From contig CAWAJT010000004.1 of NCBI GenBank assembly GCA_963782415.1, positions 248,001-312,000 on the forward strand: 64,000 nucleotides of DNA, written 5' to 3'. Made by a program: the position numbers and the translations under genes. Origin of the DNA: Bog-473 sp963782415. Its GTDB lineage: Bacteria; Actinomycetota; Acidimicrobiia; Acidimicrobiales; RAAP-2. The notes beneath the pieces were generated by a model. That model was not told the origin of the DNA. It did not search any database and was given only the letters and a program-made list of their open reading frames with translations. This document shows positions 25,785 to 33,637 of the stretch, piece by piece. Position 1 is the first letter of the stretch; each line of letters starts with the position of its first letter.

Positions 25785-27055
25785 GACGCCGTTCCCGACC
25801 CGATCGCCCGCACCATGCTGAGCCCGGCGTCGGCGTAGTAGATCGTTCCGGTGAGCGAGACGGCCACGCCGACCGGGTTCGACATTCTGGTGAGGACCCA
25901 ACGCGTGCCATCGTTGTCGCCCTCCGGCGTCGCCACCGGGAGCGCGCCGGCAACGGTGTAGAGATCGTCGGCATGCAGCGTTCGTCCGAGCAACGTGCCG
26001 GTCGTCGACGGAATCACTCGGATGGCATGCAGGAAGCCGTCCGTCACGAAGAGGGCGCCGTTTCCTCCGACAGCCAGGCCGCGCGGATCGTTGAGCTCGG
26101 CCGTCGGGCCGTTGGCGGCGAGCCCGTCGGCAACGTATGGCCCGTAGCTACCGGTACCACCCACGACCACGCCGATGTCGCCCGCGCCGACGGGACTGCC
26201 GTAGAACGTCCCGCTCTGCACCGGCGCCAGGAGGATTGACTGGTCACCGCTGTCGGCAACCAGGAGATCGCCGGCGACATCGACCGCGAGGGCGACGGGG
26301 TCCCACAGCTGCGCCGAGCGCAGAGGGCCACCCTGGCCGGCGCTGCCGCAGACGCCCGTGCCGGTCACCGTGAACAGGTGGCCCTCGGTCACGGCCTGCC
26401 CGAACAGCGTGGAGGCTGCTGCCGGGAGCACCCGCACCCGACAGTTGGCCGTATCGGCAATGAAGAGGTCGCCCGCCGCATCAACAGCCACTCCAGTGGG
26501 CTGGTCGAGCTCGCTCGCGGTGGCGGCCAGGCCGTCACCGTTGAAGCCGGCGGTGCCCGTGCCTGCCACGGTGACTGCAGTACGTGACCCGGCGCGTACT
26601 TCCTGGACGCGTTGCGCGGTCGCCTCGGCGACGAACATGTCACCGTGCCCGTCAACGGCCACCGCAGACGGATGGCCGATGGAGTGGCTGCCGCTGCAGC
26701 TTCCCCCGACGAGTGTCGTGGCGCGCCCGACCCGGAGGTGCAGACCGTCGAGGTTCCCGCTCCGCGACGGGACGACGAGGACCCGGCAGTGTCCGGTGTC
26801 TGCTACCACGAGGTTCCCGGCGGCATCGAGCGCGATCCCGCTCGGGTGGTCCACGACACCGGAACCGAGGATGGTGCGCACGGTCGCAGCGGTCGCAGCG
26901 GTCGGTGTTGCCGCGCCGGCGGAGCCGGATCCCATCCCACCCGCACCCCCCCCGAGCACGACCGCGAGCGAGGCGAATCCCACCCCGGCCACAGCCACAG
27001 CCAGAGCCAGGGCTTCAGCCAGGGGCACGAACAGTCGGCGCATGGCGCACATCAT
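25781..27055 (-). CDS. Exported NHL-repeat beta-propeller protein
   Basis: About 424 residues. A hydrophobic N-terminal segment (LAEALALAVAVAGVGFASLAVVLGG) leads to repeated NHL units: HPSGIALDAAGNLVVADTGH, HPSAVAVDGHGDMFVAEA, QPTGVAVDAAGDLFIADTAN, DPVALAVDVAGDLLVADSGD, DPRGLAVGGNGALFVTDG, NPVGVAVSLTGTIYYADA, making a six-bladed propeller. Such proteins bind partners or glycans; enzymatic activity cannot be read. Starts at 27055, 27052 and 27043 are all possible ATGs, none with a good ribosome binding site. Upstream of and overlapping the rhamnosidase start, so co-transcribed with it. Confidence 0.82.
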   Translation of the reverse strand: MMCAMRRLFVPLAEALALAVAVAGVGFASLAVVLGGGAGGMGSGSAGAATPTAATAATVRTILGSGVVDHPSGIALDAAGNLVVADTGHCRVLVVPSRSGNLDGLHLRVGRATTLVGGSCSGSHSIGHPSAVAVDGHGDMFVAEATAQRVQEVRAGSRTAVTVAGTGTAGFNGDGLAATASELDQPTGVAVDAAGDLFIADTANCRVRVLPAAASTLFGQAVTEGHLFTVTGTGVCGSAGQGGPLRSAQLWDPVALAVDVAGDLLVADSGDQSILLAPVQSGTFYGSPVGAGDIGVVVGGTGSYGPYVADGLAANGPTAELNDPRGLAVGGNGALFVTDGFLHAIRVIPSTTGTLLGRTLHADDLYTVAGALPVATPEGDNDGTRWVLTRMSNPVGVAVSLTGTIYYADAGLSMVRAIGSGTAS

Positions 27056-27185
27056 GCCGGTTGCGGCGTTGGCGAGCACGGGTGAGGCATTGCCAGTGCC
27101 AGACCCAGCAACGCGGCGGGTCGACCGGTCGGCGGTCGAAGGCCGTAGTGTCGGCGCAGCGAGTGACGCCTCGCCCCGCCGCCCC

Positions 27186-27230
27186 ACAAGGAAAGTCCGG
27201 ACAAGGAAAATGCCGACAAGGAAAAGAAGG
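27186..27230 (+). repeat. Three 15-bp imperfect direct repeats before the dienelactone hydrolase
   Basis: ACAAGGAAA recurs at 27186, 27201 and 27216, exactly 15 bp apart, in units of 15 bp. The array ends at the Shine-Dalgarno sequence AAGGAGG (27227-27233) of the next gene. It may bind a regulator in tandem, or be a slippage product. Confidence 0.65.
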
Positions 27231-27238
27231 AGGCTGCT

Positions 27239-27994
27239 GTGCCCGCGCCCGAAGAGGCCCTCAGCGCTCGGAACGTCACGTTCACCGGCTCCGAGGGTGC
27301 CGAAGTCAACGCCTACCAGGCCCTGCCCGCCGGTGACGGGCCCTTTCCCGGCGTCCTCGTCATCCATCATCTTCCCGGCTGGGACTCGGGGACCAAGGAG
27401 ATCACGCGGCGCTTCGCGGCCAGGGGCTACAACGCGATCTGCCCGAATCTGTATGCCCGCCAAGGGCTCGATGTCGATCCCGACGATGCCGCCGCCGCCA
27501 CCCGGGAGGCGGGTGGCATCCCCGACGCCCAGTTCGTGGGCGATGCCGATGCCGCGGTCAAGGTGCTGCGGGCGCTGCCGACGTCGAACGGCAGAGTCGG
27601 CGTCATCGGGTACTGCTCGGGCGGCCGGCATTCCTTCCTGACGGCGGTGAGTCTGCCCGTCGATGCGGCCGTCGACTGCTACGGGGCCTTCGTCACCGGG
27701 ACCGTGCCCGATGGCTTTCCCCTCAAGGTGACCCCGCTGGTCGACCGGACGCCGGACCTGCGGTGTCCGCTGCTCGGCCTCTTCGGTAACGACGACCAGT
27801 TCCCGAGTCCCGAACAAGTGGACGAGCTGGAGGCCGCTCTCAAAGCGGCGGGCAAGACGTACGAGTTCCACCGCTACGACGGAGCCGGCCACGCGTTCTT
27901 CTCGGTGGAGCGCCCGGCTTTCCGCCCCGAAGCCGCGCTCCATGGATGGCAGCGGATCTTCGAGTGGTACGGCCGCTACCTGGCGGGGGACTGA
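27239..27994 (+). CDS. Dienelactone hydrolase family protein
   Basis: 251 residues, alpha/beta hydrolase. The catalytic triad of dienelactone hydrolases is visible: Cys nucleophile in GYCSGG, Asp in FGNDDQFPS and His in GAGHAFF. Relatives hydrolyse dienelactone in the chlorocatechol pathway, but many actinobacterial homologues act on other esters. GTG at 27239 with AAGGAGG 6 bases before it. Followed after 2 bp by the small DUF6295-like gene, so probably an operon with it and the kinase-like gene. Confidence 0.9.
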   Translation: MPAPEEALSARNVTFTGSEGAEVNAYQALPAGDGPFPGVLVIHHLPGWDSGTKEITRRFAARGYNAICPNLYARQGLDVDPDDAAAATREAGGIPDAQFVGDADAAVKVLRALPTSNGRVGVIGYCSGGRHSFLTAVSLPVDAAVDCYGAFVTGTVPDGFPLKVTPLVDRTPDLRCPLLGLFGNDDQFPSPEQVDELEAALKAAGKTYEFHRYDGAGHAFFSVERPAFRPEAALHGWQRIFEWYGRYLAGD

Positions 27995-27996
27995 CC

Positions 27997-28257
27997 ATGT
28001 GCTCCTACCTCACCGTCGCCACGGAGATCGCCGGCAGCGCCAAGGGCCCGCAGGGCTGGTTCGGGGTTACCTCCGCCAGCGTCTACTTCGACCATCCGTT
28101 TCACGCGCCCTTCGAGCACACGCTCAACATCGACTTCGCTGACCCGGCCCGAGGCCCGGGTGCCCGCGTTGCGGTCGAGCTCAGCGCGGCGTCGGCACGC
28201 CGCCTCGTCGAGAGCATCAATGAGGCGCTGGCCGCTGCGGGGGCCGCCGCGACGTGA
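27997..28257 (+). CDS. Small DUF6295-like protein
   Basis: 86 residues starting at ATG 27997, 2 bp after the dienelactone hydrolase. Pattern MCSYLTVATEIAGSAKGPQG, VYFDHPFHAPFEHTLNIDF, RVAVELSAASARRLVESI matches what I recall of DUF6295, a small actinobacterial family of unknown function. The conserved Cys2 and the His-rich middle could bind a metal, but that is a guess. The stop overlaps the next GTG (GTGA). Confidence 0.7.
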   Translation: MCSYLTVATEIAGSAKGPQGWFGVTSASVYFDHPFHAPFEHTLNIDFADPARGPGARVAVELSAASARRLVESINEALAAAGAAAT

Positions 28258-29204
28258 CACCTTCCACCGGCCCGGCGGCCGGCGTCCACCTACCCTGGGC
28301 CGAGGTGCCCGACGCAGTGCGGACGTGGGCGGCCGAGGTCGGTGGCGGCGTGCCGCGCGCGGTGCACGACAGGGCGGGCGGGTTCTCGCCGGGCGCCACC
28401 GCGGTGCTCGAGTGCCCGGGGCGCTCCATCTTCGTCAAGGCAGTCGGGGCAGCATTGAACGCGGAGTCCCCTGAATTTCACCGGCGCGAGGCCGCGGTGT
28501 CGGCATCGTTGCCGGCACTACCGCAGGTGCCGCAGTTGCTCGATGTCTATGACGACGGCGACTGGGTCGCGCTGGCCTTCGTCGCGGTCGACGGTCGTCC
28601 GCCGGCCCATCCATGGGACCCGGCCGAGCTGCACGCCGCCGCCGGCGCGCTGGGCCAGCTGCATGAGCGACTCACGCCCAACCCTGTCGCGCATCTGCAT
28701 CTCGCAGCTGACCGTCTGGCTGCGCTCTTCGGTGGCTGGGCCGACTTGGCCGCACGGGACCGGCATCCGGCGGGACTCGACGAATGGACGGTGCGCAACC
28801 TCGACCGCCTCGCCGAGCTGGAGTCGGGGTGGCGGGAGGTGGTAGCGGGGTCGACGCTGCTCCATTGCGATGTGCGTTCCGACAATTTCCTGGTGACAAC
28901 GGACGGCGTCGTACTCGTCGACTGGCCGCACGCTTGCGTCGGGTCCCCTGTCCTCGACCTCGTCGCCTGGGCCCCGTCGGTGGAGCTGGAAGGCGGACCT
29001 GCTCCCGAAGCGCTCCTGGCGCTGCACCGCCCGGCCTACGCCGTCGACCGCGACGTCATCGCCGTGATGGTGGCGGCGTTCTGCGGGTTCCTGGTGCGCC
29101 ATTCGCTGCAGCCGCCCCCGCCCGGGCTGCCGACGCTGCGCGCCTTCCAGGCCGCCCAGGGTGCCGTGGGGCTGGCGTGGCTCCGGCGTGTGACGGGGTG
29201 GTGA
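28254..29204 (+). CDS. Aminoglycoside phosphotransferase-family kinase-like protein
   Basis: 316 residues, APH/choline-kinase fold. Catalytic loop HCDVRSDNFL (HxD-x4-N), and the metal-binding strand VVLVDWPHACVGSPVLDLV. The N-lobe has FVKAVGAAL with the ATP-binding Lys. Substrates in this family range from antibiotics to sugars and choline; nothing here shows which. Its context in a metabolic operon argues against a resistance role. GTG 28254 overlaps the DUF6295-like stop. Confidence 0.85.
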   Translation: MTPSTGPAAGVHLPWAEVPDAVRTWAAEVGGGVPRAVHDRAGGFSPGATAVLECPGRSIFVKAVGAALNAESPEFHRREAAVSASLPALPQVPQLLDVYDDGDWVALAFVAVDGRPPAHPWDPAELHAAAGALGQLHERLTPNPVAHLHLAADRLAALFGGWADLAARDRHPAGLDEWTVRNLDRLAELESGWREVVAGSTLLHCDVRSDNFLVTTDGVVLVDWPHACVGSPVLDLVAWAPSVELEGGPAPEALLALHRPAYAVDRDVIAVMVAAFCGFLVRHSLQPPPPGLPTLRAFQAAQGAVGLAWLRRVTGW

Positions 29205-29246
29205 CGGCCAGCACACCGGAGGCGAGGTCCCCGTAGGTTCGATTCC

Positions 29247-30185
29247 ATGCGCTTCGGGCTGCAGATCCCCAACTTCATCGTCGGTCACGAACCCGGCGCC
29301 CTCTTCGAGGGCGTCGTGGCCGTGGCAGCCGTAGCGGAGGAGACCGGTTTCGACTCGGTGTGGGTGATGGACCACTTCTATCAACTGCCGCCACTGGGTG
29401 GGCCGAGCGAGCCGATGCTCGATTCCTACACCCTCCTCGGTGCGTTGGCGGCACGGACGTCGAGCCTGCGGCTCGGCACCATGGTCACCGGGGTGACGTA
29501 CCGCAACCCCGCGCACCTGGCCAAGATCGTGACGACGCTCGACATCATCAGCGCCGGGCGGGCCATCCTCGGCATCGGCGCCGCCTGGTACGACGTCGAA
29601 CACGAGGGCCTCGGCTTCGACTTCCCGCCGGACGGCGAGCGGCTGGACCGGCTCGAAGAGGCGCTCCAGATCTGTCGGGCCATGTTCACCGAGGAGGCGC
29701 CGAGCTTCAACGGCCGCTATTACCGGATCCACGAGGCGCGCAATGTGCCGCCGCCGGTCCAGTCCGGCGGTCCGCCAATTCTCATTGGCGGCGGCGGGGA
29801 GAAGCGGACGTTGAAGCTGGTTGCGCGCTACGGCGACATGACGAACTTCTTCGGCGATCCCGCCACCGTGGCGCACAAGGTCGGGGTCCTGCGCCAGCAC
29901 TGCGCGGATGTGGGCCGTGACCCCTCCCAGATCACGGTGAGCCGGCTCAGCACGCTGATGCTCACCGCCGACGCCGCTGAGACGCAGGCGACCCGGGACT
30001 TCGTGCGCCAGGTGACGGGGGAGGAGCCCACGACCTCGGACATCGGCACGGCCGACGAGCTCGTGGCCCGCGTCGAGGAGCTGGCGGCGGCCGGCGTCGA
30101 GTACTTCGTCTTCAACATGCCGACGGCGACGCCGGATACCGTCCGGCAGGTCGGCGAGCTGCTGGTCGCACGGTTCGCCGGCTGA
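29247..30185 (+). CDS. LLM-class F420-type oxidoreductase
   Basis: 312 residues, luciferase-like barrel: MRFGLQIPNFIVGHEPGALF, GFDSVWVMDHFYQLPPLGGP, LGTMVTGVTYRNPAHLAKIVTTLD, AILGIGAAWYDVEHEGLG and ILIGGGGEKRTLKLVARY. It is closely similar in pattern to the LLM gene at 42784, so the window holds a paralogous pair. Probably F420-dependent. Its last 74 bp overlap the end of the convergent flavoprotein gene; both reading frames look real, and the flavoprotein tail is the less conserved of the two. Confidence 0.88.
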   Translation: MRFGLQIPNFIVGHEPGALFEGVVAVAAVAEETGFDSVWVMDHFYQLPPLGGPSEPMLDSYTLLGALAARTSSLRLGTMVTGVTYRNPAHLAKIVTTLDIISAGRAILGIGAAWYDVEHEGLGFDFPPDGERLDRLEEALQICRAMFTEEAPSFNGRYYRIHEARNVPPPVQSGGPPILIGGGGEKRTLKLVARYGDMTNFFGDPATVAHKVGVLRQHCADVGRDPSQITVSRLSTLMLTADAAETQATRDFVRQVTGEEPTTSDIGTADELVARVEELAAAGVEYFVFNMPTATPDTVRQVGELLVARFAG

Positions 30186-31638
30186 CTTCCTCGTCGCCTC
30201 GCCACAGCGCCGGCGGGGCGAGTCCCAAGTCGCGCAGCGCCGCCCGGGCAGCGCCCAGCCCACACATGCCGTGGACGCCGCCGCCCGGCGGCGTGGCGGC
30301 GGAGCAGAGGTATATGCCACGAATGGCCGTACGGTACGGGTTCCACTGTGCCGCCGGCCGGAGGATCATCTGGCGCAGCGTGGCGGCGCCGGCGTTGATG
30401 TCACCGCCGACGTAGCTCGGGTTGTGTTCTTCGGTTGCCATGGCCGAGAACGTCGAGCGCCCGAGGATGAGGTCGCGGAACCCCGGGGCGAATCGCTCGA
30501 TCTGCGCCTCAATCCGATCTGCCATGTCGACCGACGAGCCGTTGGGAACATGGCAGTAGGCCCACAACGTGTGGCGCCCGGCCGGCGCTCGTCCCGGATC
30601 GACCACACAGGGCTGGGTGACGAGACAGAACGGACGTTCGGGGTGGCCGCCGGCGTTGACATCAGCTTCGCTACGAGCGATTTCCTCGAACGTCCCGCCG
30701 ACGTGCACGGTGACCGTCTGTCGGCAACTCTCCGCACTCCACGGGACGGGCCCACCCAAGGCCCAATCGACCTTGCAGACCCCTGGGCCGTAGCGGTAGC
30801 GACTGAGGGCGCGGGCCGAGCGGGAGGGGAGGGCTGCACCCGCCAAGGCGATGAGCTGGCGCGGGGTGACGTCCAGCACGACGGCGCGTGCAGTGGGCAG
30901 CTCGTCAAGCCGTTTCACCAGACACCCGGTCTCGACGCGGCCACCCAACGCGGTGAGCTCGGCGACGAGAGCATCCACGATGGCATTGCTGCCGCCCTCC
31001 ACGACCGGCCACCCGTAGCGGTGGGCCAGTGCCGTGAAGAGCCGGGGAAAGACGCCGGACAGCGGTGCCGTCAATGGCAACATGGAATGGGCGGCCGTGC
31101 CGGCAACGAGCGCCCGACCTACGTCAGTGCGGAACCGACGGGCCAGCCGCTGGGCCGACGAGAGCCCTCGCAACGCGAATCCGGCTGCGGTGAGCGGATG
31201 CGCCGGGATGTCCCGCATGGAGCCGAGAAACGCCGGCAGGATGTCGTCCAGGTCACGGACCAAGGGGGAAAAGAGACGAGCGTAGGTCCGTCCGTCCGAT
31301 CCGAGCGACGACGCCGTCTCCCCCACGTTGGCGCCCACCGCTACCGCCCGTGCTCCGCCGAGCGGATGGGCGAACGCGATCGGCGGCGTCAAGAGGCGAA
31401 CCCCATGGGCGGCCAGTTCGAACCCGCGAAAGGCGGGCGAGGCCAGCAGCAGTGGGTGTACAGCCGAGCACACGTCGTGATGGAACCCCGGCAGCGTCAG
31501 TGCCGCGGTACGGCAGCCGCCGCCGGCCTCGTCAGCTGCCTCGTAGACATCGACCGCGAGGCCCTCCCGCGCCAGAGCGAGCGCTGCGACTAACCCGTTG
31601 GGCCCGGCACCGACCACAATGGCGTCGGCCTGCCTCAC
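30112..31638 (-). CDS. Phytoene desaturase-like FAD-dependent oxidoreductase
   Basis: 508 residues. FAD-binding motif AIVVGAGPNGLVAALALAREG at the start, the GGGCRTAALTLPGFHHDVCS segment, and the C-terminal flavin motif GIYLCSAATPPGGGVHGMCG. This group of NAD(P)/FAD-dependent proteins resembles carotenoid desaturases and isomerases but acts on varied lipids. The tail after about residue 480 is basic and low-complexity and overlaps the LLM gene on the other strand. Start GTG at 31638; it stands 7 bp from the MBL gene. Confidence 0.87.
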   Translation of the reverse strand: MRQADAIVVGAGPNGLVAALALAREGLAVDVYEAADEAGGGCRTAALTLPGFHHDVCSAVHPLLLASPAFRGFELAAHGVRLLTPPIAFAHPLGGARAVAVGANVGETASSLGSDGRTYARLFSPLVRDLDDILPAFLGSMRDIPAHPLTAAGFALRGLSSAQRLARRFRTDVGRALVAGTAAHSMLPLTAPLSGVFPRLFTALAHRYGWPVVEGGSNAIVDALVAELTALGGRVETGCLVKRLDELPTARAVVLDVTPRQLIALAGAALPSRSARALSRYRYGPGVCKVDWALGGPVPWSAESCRQTVTVHVGGTFEEIARSEADVNAGGHPERPFCLVTQPCVVDPGRAPAGRHTLWAYCHVPNGSSVDMADRIEAQIERFAPGFRDLILGRSTFSAMATEEHNPSYVGGDINAGAATLRQMILRPAAQWNPYRTAIRGIYLCSAATPPGGGVHGMCGLGAARAALRDLGLAPPALWRGDEEVSRRTVRPAARRPAGRYPASPSAC

Positions 31639-31645
31639 GTCTTGG

Positions 31646-32497
31646 TCACACCCGCACGCTGAGTGTCTCTGCAGCGCCCATCACGGGCACGTGGGACTCT
31701 GCGAAGCGGCCGACGGTCCTTTCGACCTCGGCGTCCCTGCGCTCGGGGCGATGATGGAAGAGTGCCACCTGACGCGCTCCCGCCAGGTCGCCGAGGCGCA
31801 CGGCGTATTCGGCTGCCGCATGCCCGAACGAACCTTCGGAGGCAACCTCCTCGGCGCGGAGGTGGGCGTCATGGATCAAGAGATCGACGTCCTGCGCCAG
31901 CCGGAGTGCAGCCTCGTGGTATTCGCCGATACCACTGGGGCCCGGACCGAGCGCCGTCGGGCAATGGTCAGGAATGTAGGCGACGGAGGAGTGTCCGTCA
32001 CTGACTCGGAATCCGACCGTTCGCCCACCCTTGTGCGGTACGTCGAGAGCGAGCACCTCGAACCCCTCGACCGTGAATTTCTCGCCCGGAAGGAGGCTGA
32101 ACCGCCAGCGGCCGCGGAGGGCGGAGGGCGCAATAGGAAAGAAGGGCGGCGACATCATGCGAGCCAGCAATGTCTCGGCGCCGCTGCCATCGATTTGGGC
32201 CGGAAGAAACAGGTCCACTCGTGCGTCGTCACGATCACCGGCCCGGAAGAAAGGCAGGCCCTGGACGTGATCCCAGTGCAAGTGGGTCAAGAGGACGGTG
32301 CCGCGGAATGGCTCGTCGCTCAGAAGCCCGGAAATTCGCCGGATCCCCGTGCCGGCGTCGAGTAGCAGCGTCGGACAATGAGCGCCAGCGGCATCGTCGG
32401 GAGACAGCGCTACGCAAGACGTGTGACCGCCGAATCGGATGTAGTCGTGACCGGGTGCGGGTGTCGAGCCGCGGGTCCCGCAGAAGGTGACACGCAC
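31646..32497 (-). CDS. MBL-fold metallohydrolase
   Basis: 283 residues. Metallo-beta-lactamase fold with the metal motif HLHWDH, a downstream DHCP segment, the third ligand region LIHDAHL and FHHRP. Its start MRVTFCGTRGSTPAPG is the form found in a subgroup of MBL proteins frequently encoded with or fused to cyclic-nucleotide-binding domains. That and its 3-bp distance to a CNB protein and nearness to a cyclase suggest, as inference, a cyclic-nucleotide phosphodiesterase-like role. GTG start at 32497. Confidence 0.85.
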   Translation of the reverse strand: MRVTFCGTRGSTPAPGHDYIRFGGHTSCVALSPDDAAGAHCPTLLLDAGTGIRRISGLLSDEPFRGTVLLTHLHWDHVQGLPFFRAGDRDDARVDLFLPAQIDGSGAETLLARMMSPPFFPIAPSALRGRWRFSLLPGEKFTVEGFEVLALDVPHKGGRTVGFRVSDGHSSVAYIPDHCPTALGPGPSGIGEYHEAALRLAQDVDLLIHDAHLRAEEVASEGSFGHAAAEYAVRLGDLAGARQVALFHHRPERRDAEVERTVGRFAESHVPVMGAAETLSVRV

Positions 32498-32500
32498 GTC

Positions 32501-33520
32501 TCAGTCTCGCGCCCGGTCCTCGCGGCGATGCCCCGTTGACAGCTCCTCCAGATGTCCGCGTGCAATCAGGTCAGCCTCGAAAAGCGCGACGCGGCACGGT
32601 GTCACGGCGATGTTGCTCGACGTGCGCATGCCGCCCTCCAGGTGTGCCCGCTCGCCGAGCAGCGCTCCCGGACCGTACTCGGCGAGCCGATCGCCACCTC
32701 GCTCCACCCGAACGATCCCGTCGAGGATCAGGAGCAACTCGGTGCCCGGCTCGCCCTCGCCGAAGAGGATCGTCCCGGCCGGGAAGCGCTCGATCCGTCG
32801 CTTGCCACCGCCCTGCATGAGCTGCGCCGACAACGACGTCTCGAGCGCGGTCTCGACGGCGGACACCAGCGCCTCGGAGTCCTCGTCACCCCACGGACTG
32901 TGCTTGCCGAACGACTTGCGGTACCAGTCCTTGAAGTCGGTCAGTCCCGACTTGTGCGACAGCTTCTGATCGGCGCCGTAGACCCAGTGCCGTGGGAACC
33001 GGCTGGCGCCGACGAGTGAGTGCTCTGTTCGTCCGTCCGCGTGGATCGTCAATGACAGCGTCGTCCAGACCAGCGGGGCCTGCCACTGGACGAAGGGGCG
33101 CCGGCGTACCCTTCGTGGTGCGGGAACACCCGTGCGCCCCCCGCAGGTCTGCACGAACCGGACCCAGTCGTCGCCGCGCTCGGGCGGCCGCTGGATGTCG
33201 GGCAACTGCACGGCCTGGAAGCGATGGCGCATTGCGCCCAGGTTCACCAGTGTGGTGCCCATGAGCCCCCCGCCCTCATAGCCGCAGTCGATGATTCTGC
33301 CGTTCTCAACGCTGACAAAGGCCCGCAGCTCGTTGGCGAAGCGGAACCGGTCCTCGTCGCGCAACCCCACGACGTCCATCCCTTCGGCCGGGGGAGGTGC
33401 GTCATAGTGCGTGATCCCCGAGTCGAACGCCAGGCGCTGTGCCCCCTCGATCGCCTCGGTGGGTATCCAAGACAGCGAGGTGACGAGACCGGTATGGCGG
33501 GTTTGCCCTTCTGTGGTCAT
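32501..33520 (-). CDS. Cyclic nucleotide-binding domain protein with unknown N-terminal region
   Basis: 339 residues. The C-terminal ~110 residues are a CNB (CAP-like) domain: RRIERFPAGTILFGEGEPGTELLLILDGIVRVERGGDRLAEYGPGALLGERAHLEGGMRTSS, with the phosphate-binding-cassette-like GERAHLEGGMRTS. There is no helix-turn-helix, so it is not a classical CRP. The N-terminal 200 residues (GYEGGGLMGTTLVNLGAMRHRF, LSLTIHADGRTEHSLVG) are unrecognised. ATG at 33520. Divergent from the cyclase gene, 117 bp away, so it may sense the cAMP made there. Confidence 0.83.
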   Translation of the reverse strand: MTTEGQTRHTGLVTSLSWIPTEAIEGAQRLAFDSGITHYDAPPPAEGMDVVGLRDEDRFRFANELRAFVSVENGRIIDCGYEGGGLMGTTLVNLGAMRHRFQAVQLPDIQRPPERGDDWVRFVQTCGGRTGVPAPRRVRRRPFVQWQAPLVWTTLSLTIHADGRTEHSLVGASRFPRHWVYGADQKLSHKSGLTDFKDWYRKSFGKHSPWGDEDSEALVSAVETALETSLSAQLMQGGGKRRIERFPAGTILFGEGEPGTELLLILDGIVRVERGGDRLAEYGPGALLGERAHLEGGMRTSSNIAVTPCRVALFEADLIARGHLEELSTGHRREDRARD

Positions 33521-33637
33521 GGTTCCAGCCTCTACCGGTGGAGCTCGTCTGACGAGTGTGGTGACAGATATTGCATGGTGTGCCTAGCACCACTAGGCGT
33601 GGGAAGGTCCCCACCTTTTCCCGGGCATCCCGTCTGT

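Noticed and set aside
27186..27230. Repeat array as a CRISPR
   Set aside because: Units are 15 bp without spacers, and no cas gene is present in the window.
30112..30185. Convergent 74-bp overlap as a sign of a frameshift
   Set aside because: Both frames run cleanly to their stops; the flavoprotein tail is simply long and low-complexity.
28518..30320. 600-residue minus-strand frame opposite the kinase-like and LLM genes
   Set aside because: Low-complexity Arg/His/Gly translation, no domain; the plus-strand genes are well supported.
30271..31593. 440-residue plus-strand frame opposite the phytoene-desaturase-like gene
   Set aside because: Antisense shadow; no motif or ribosome binding site.
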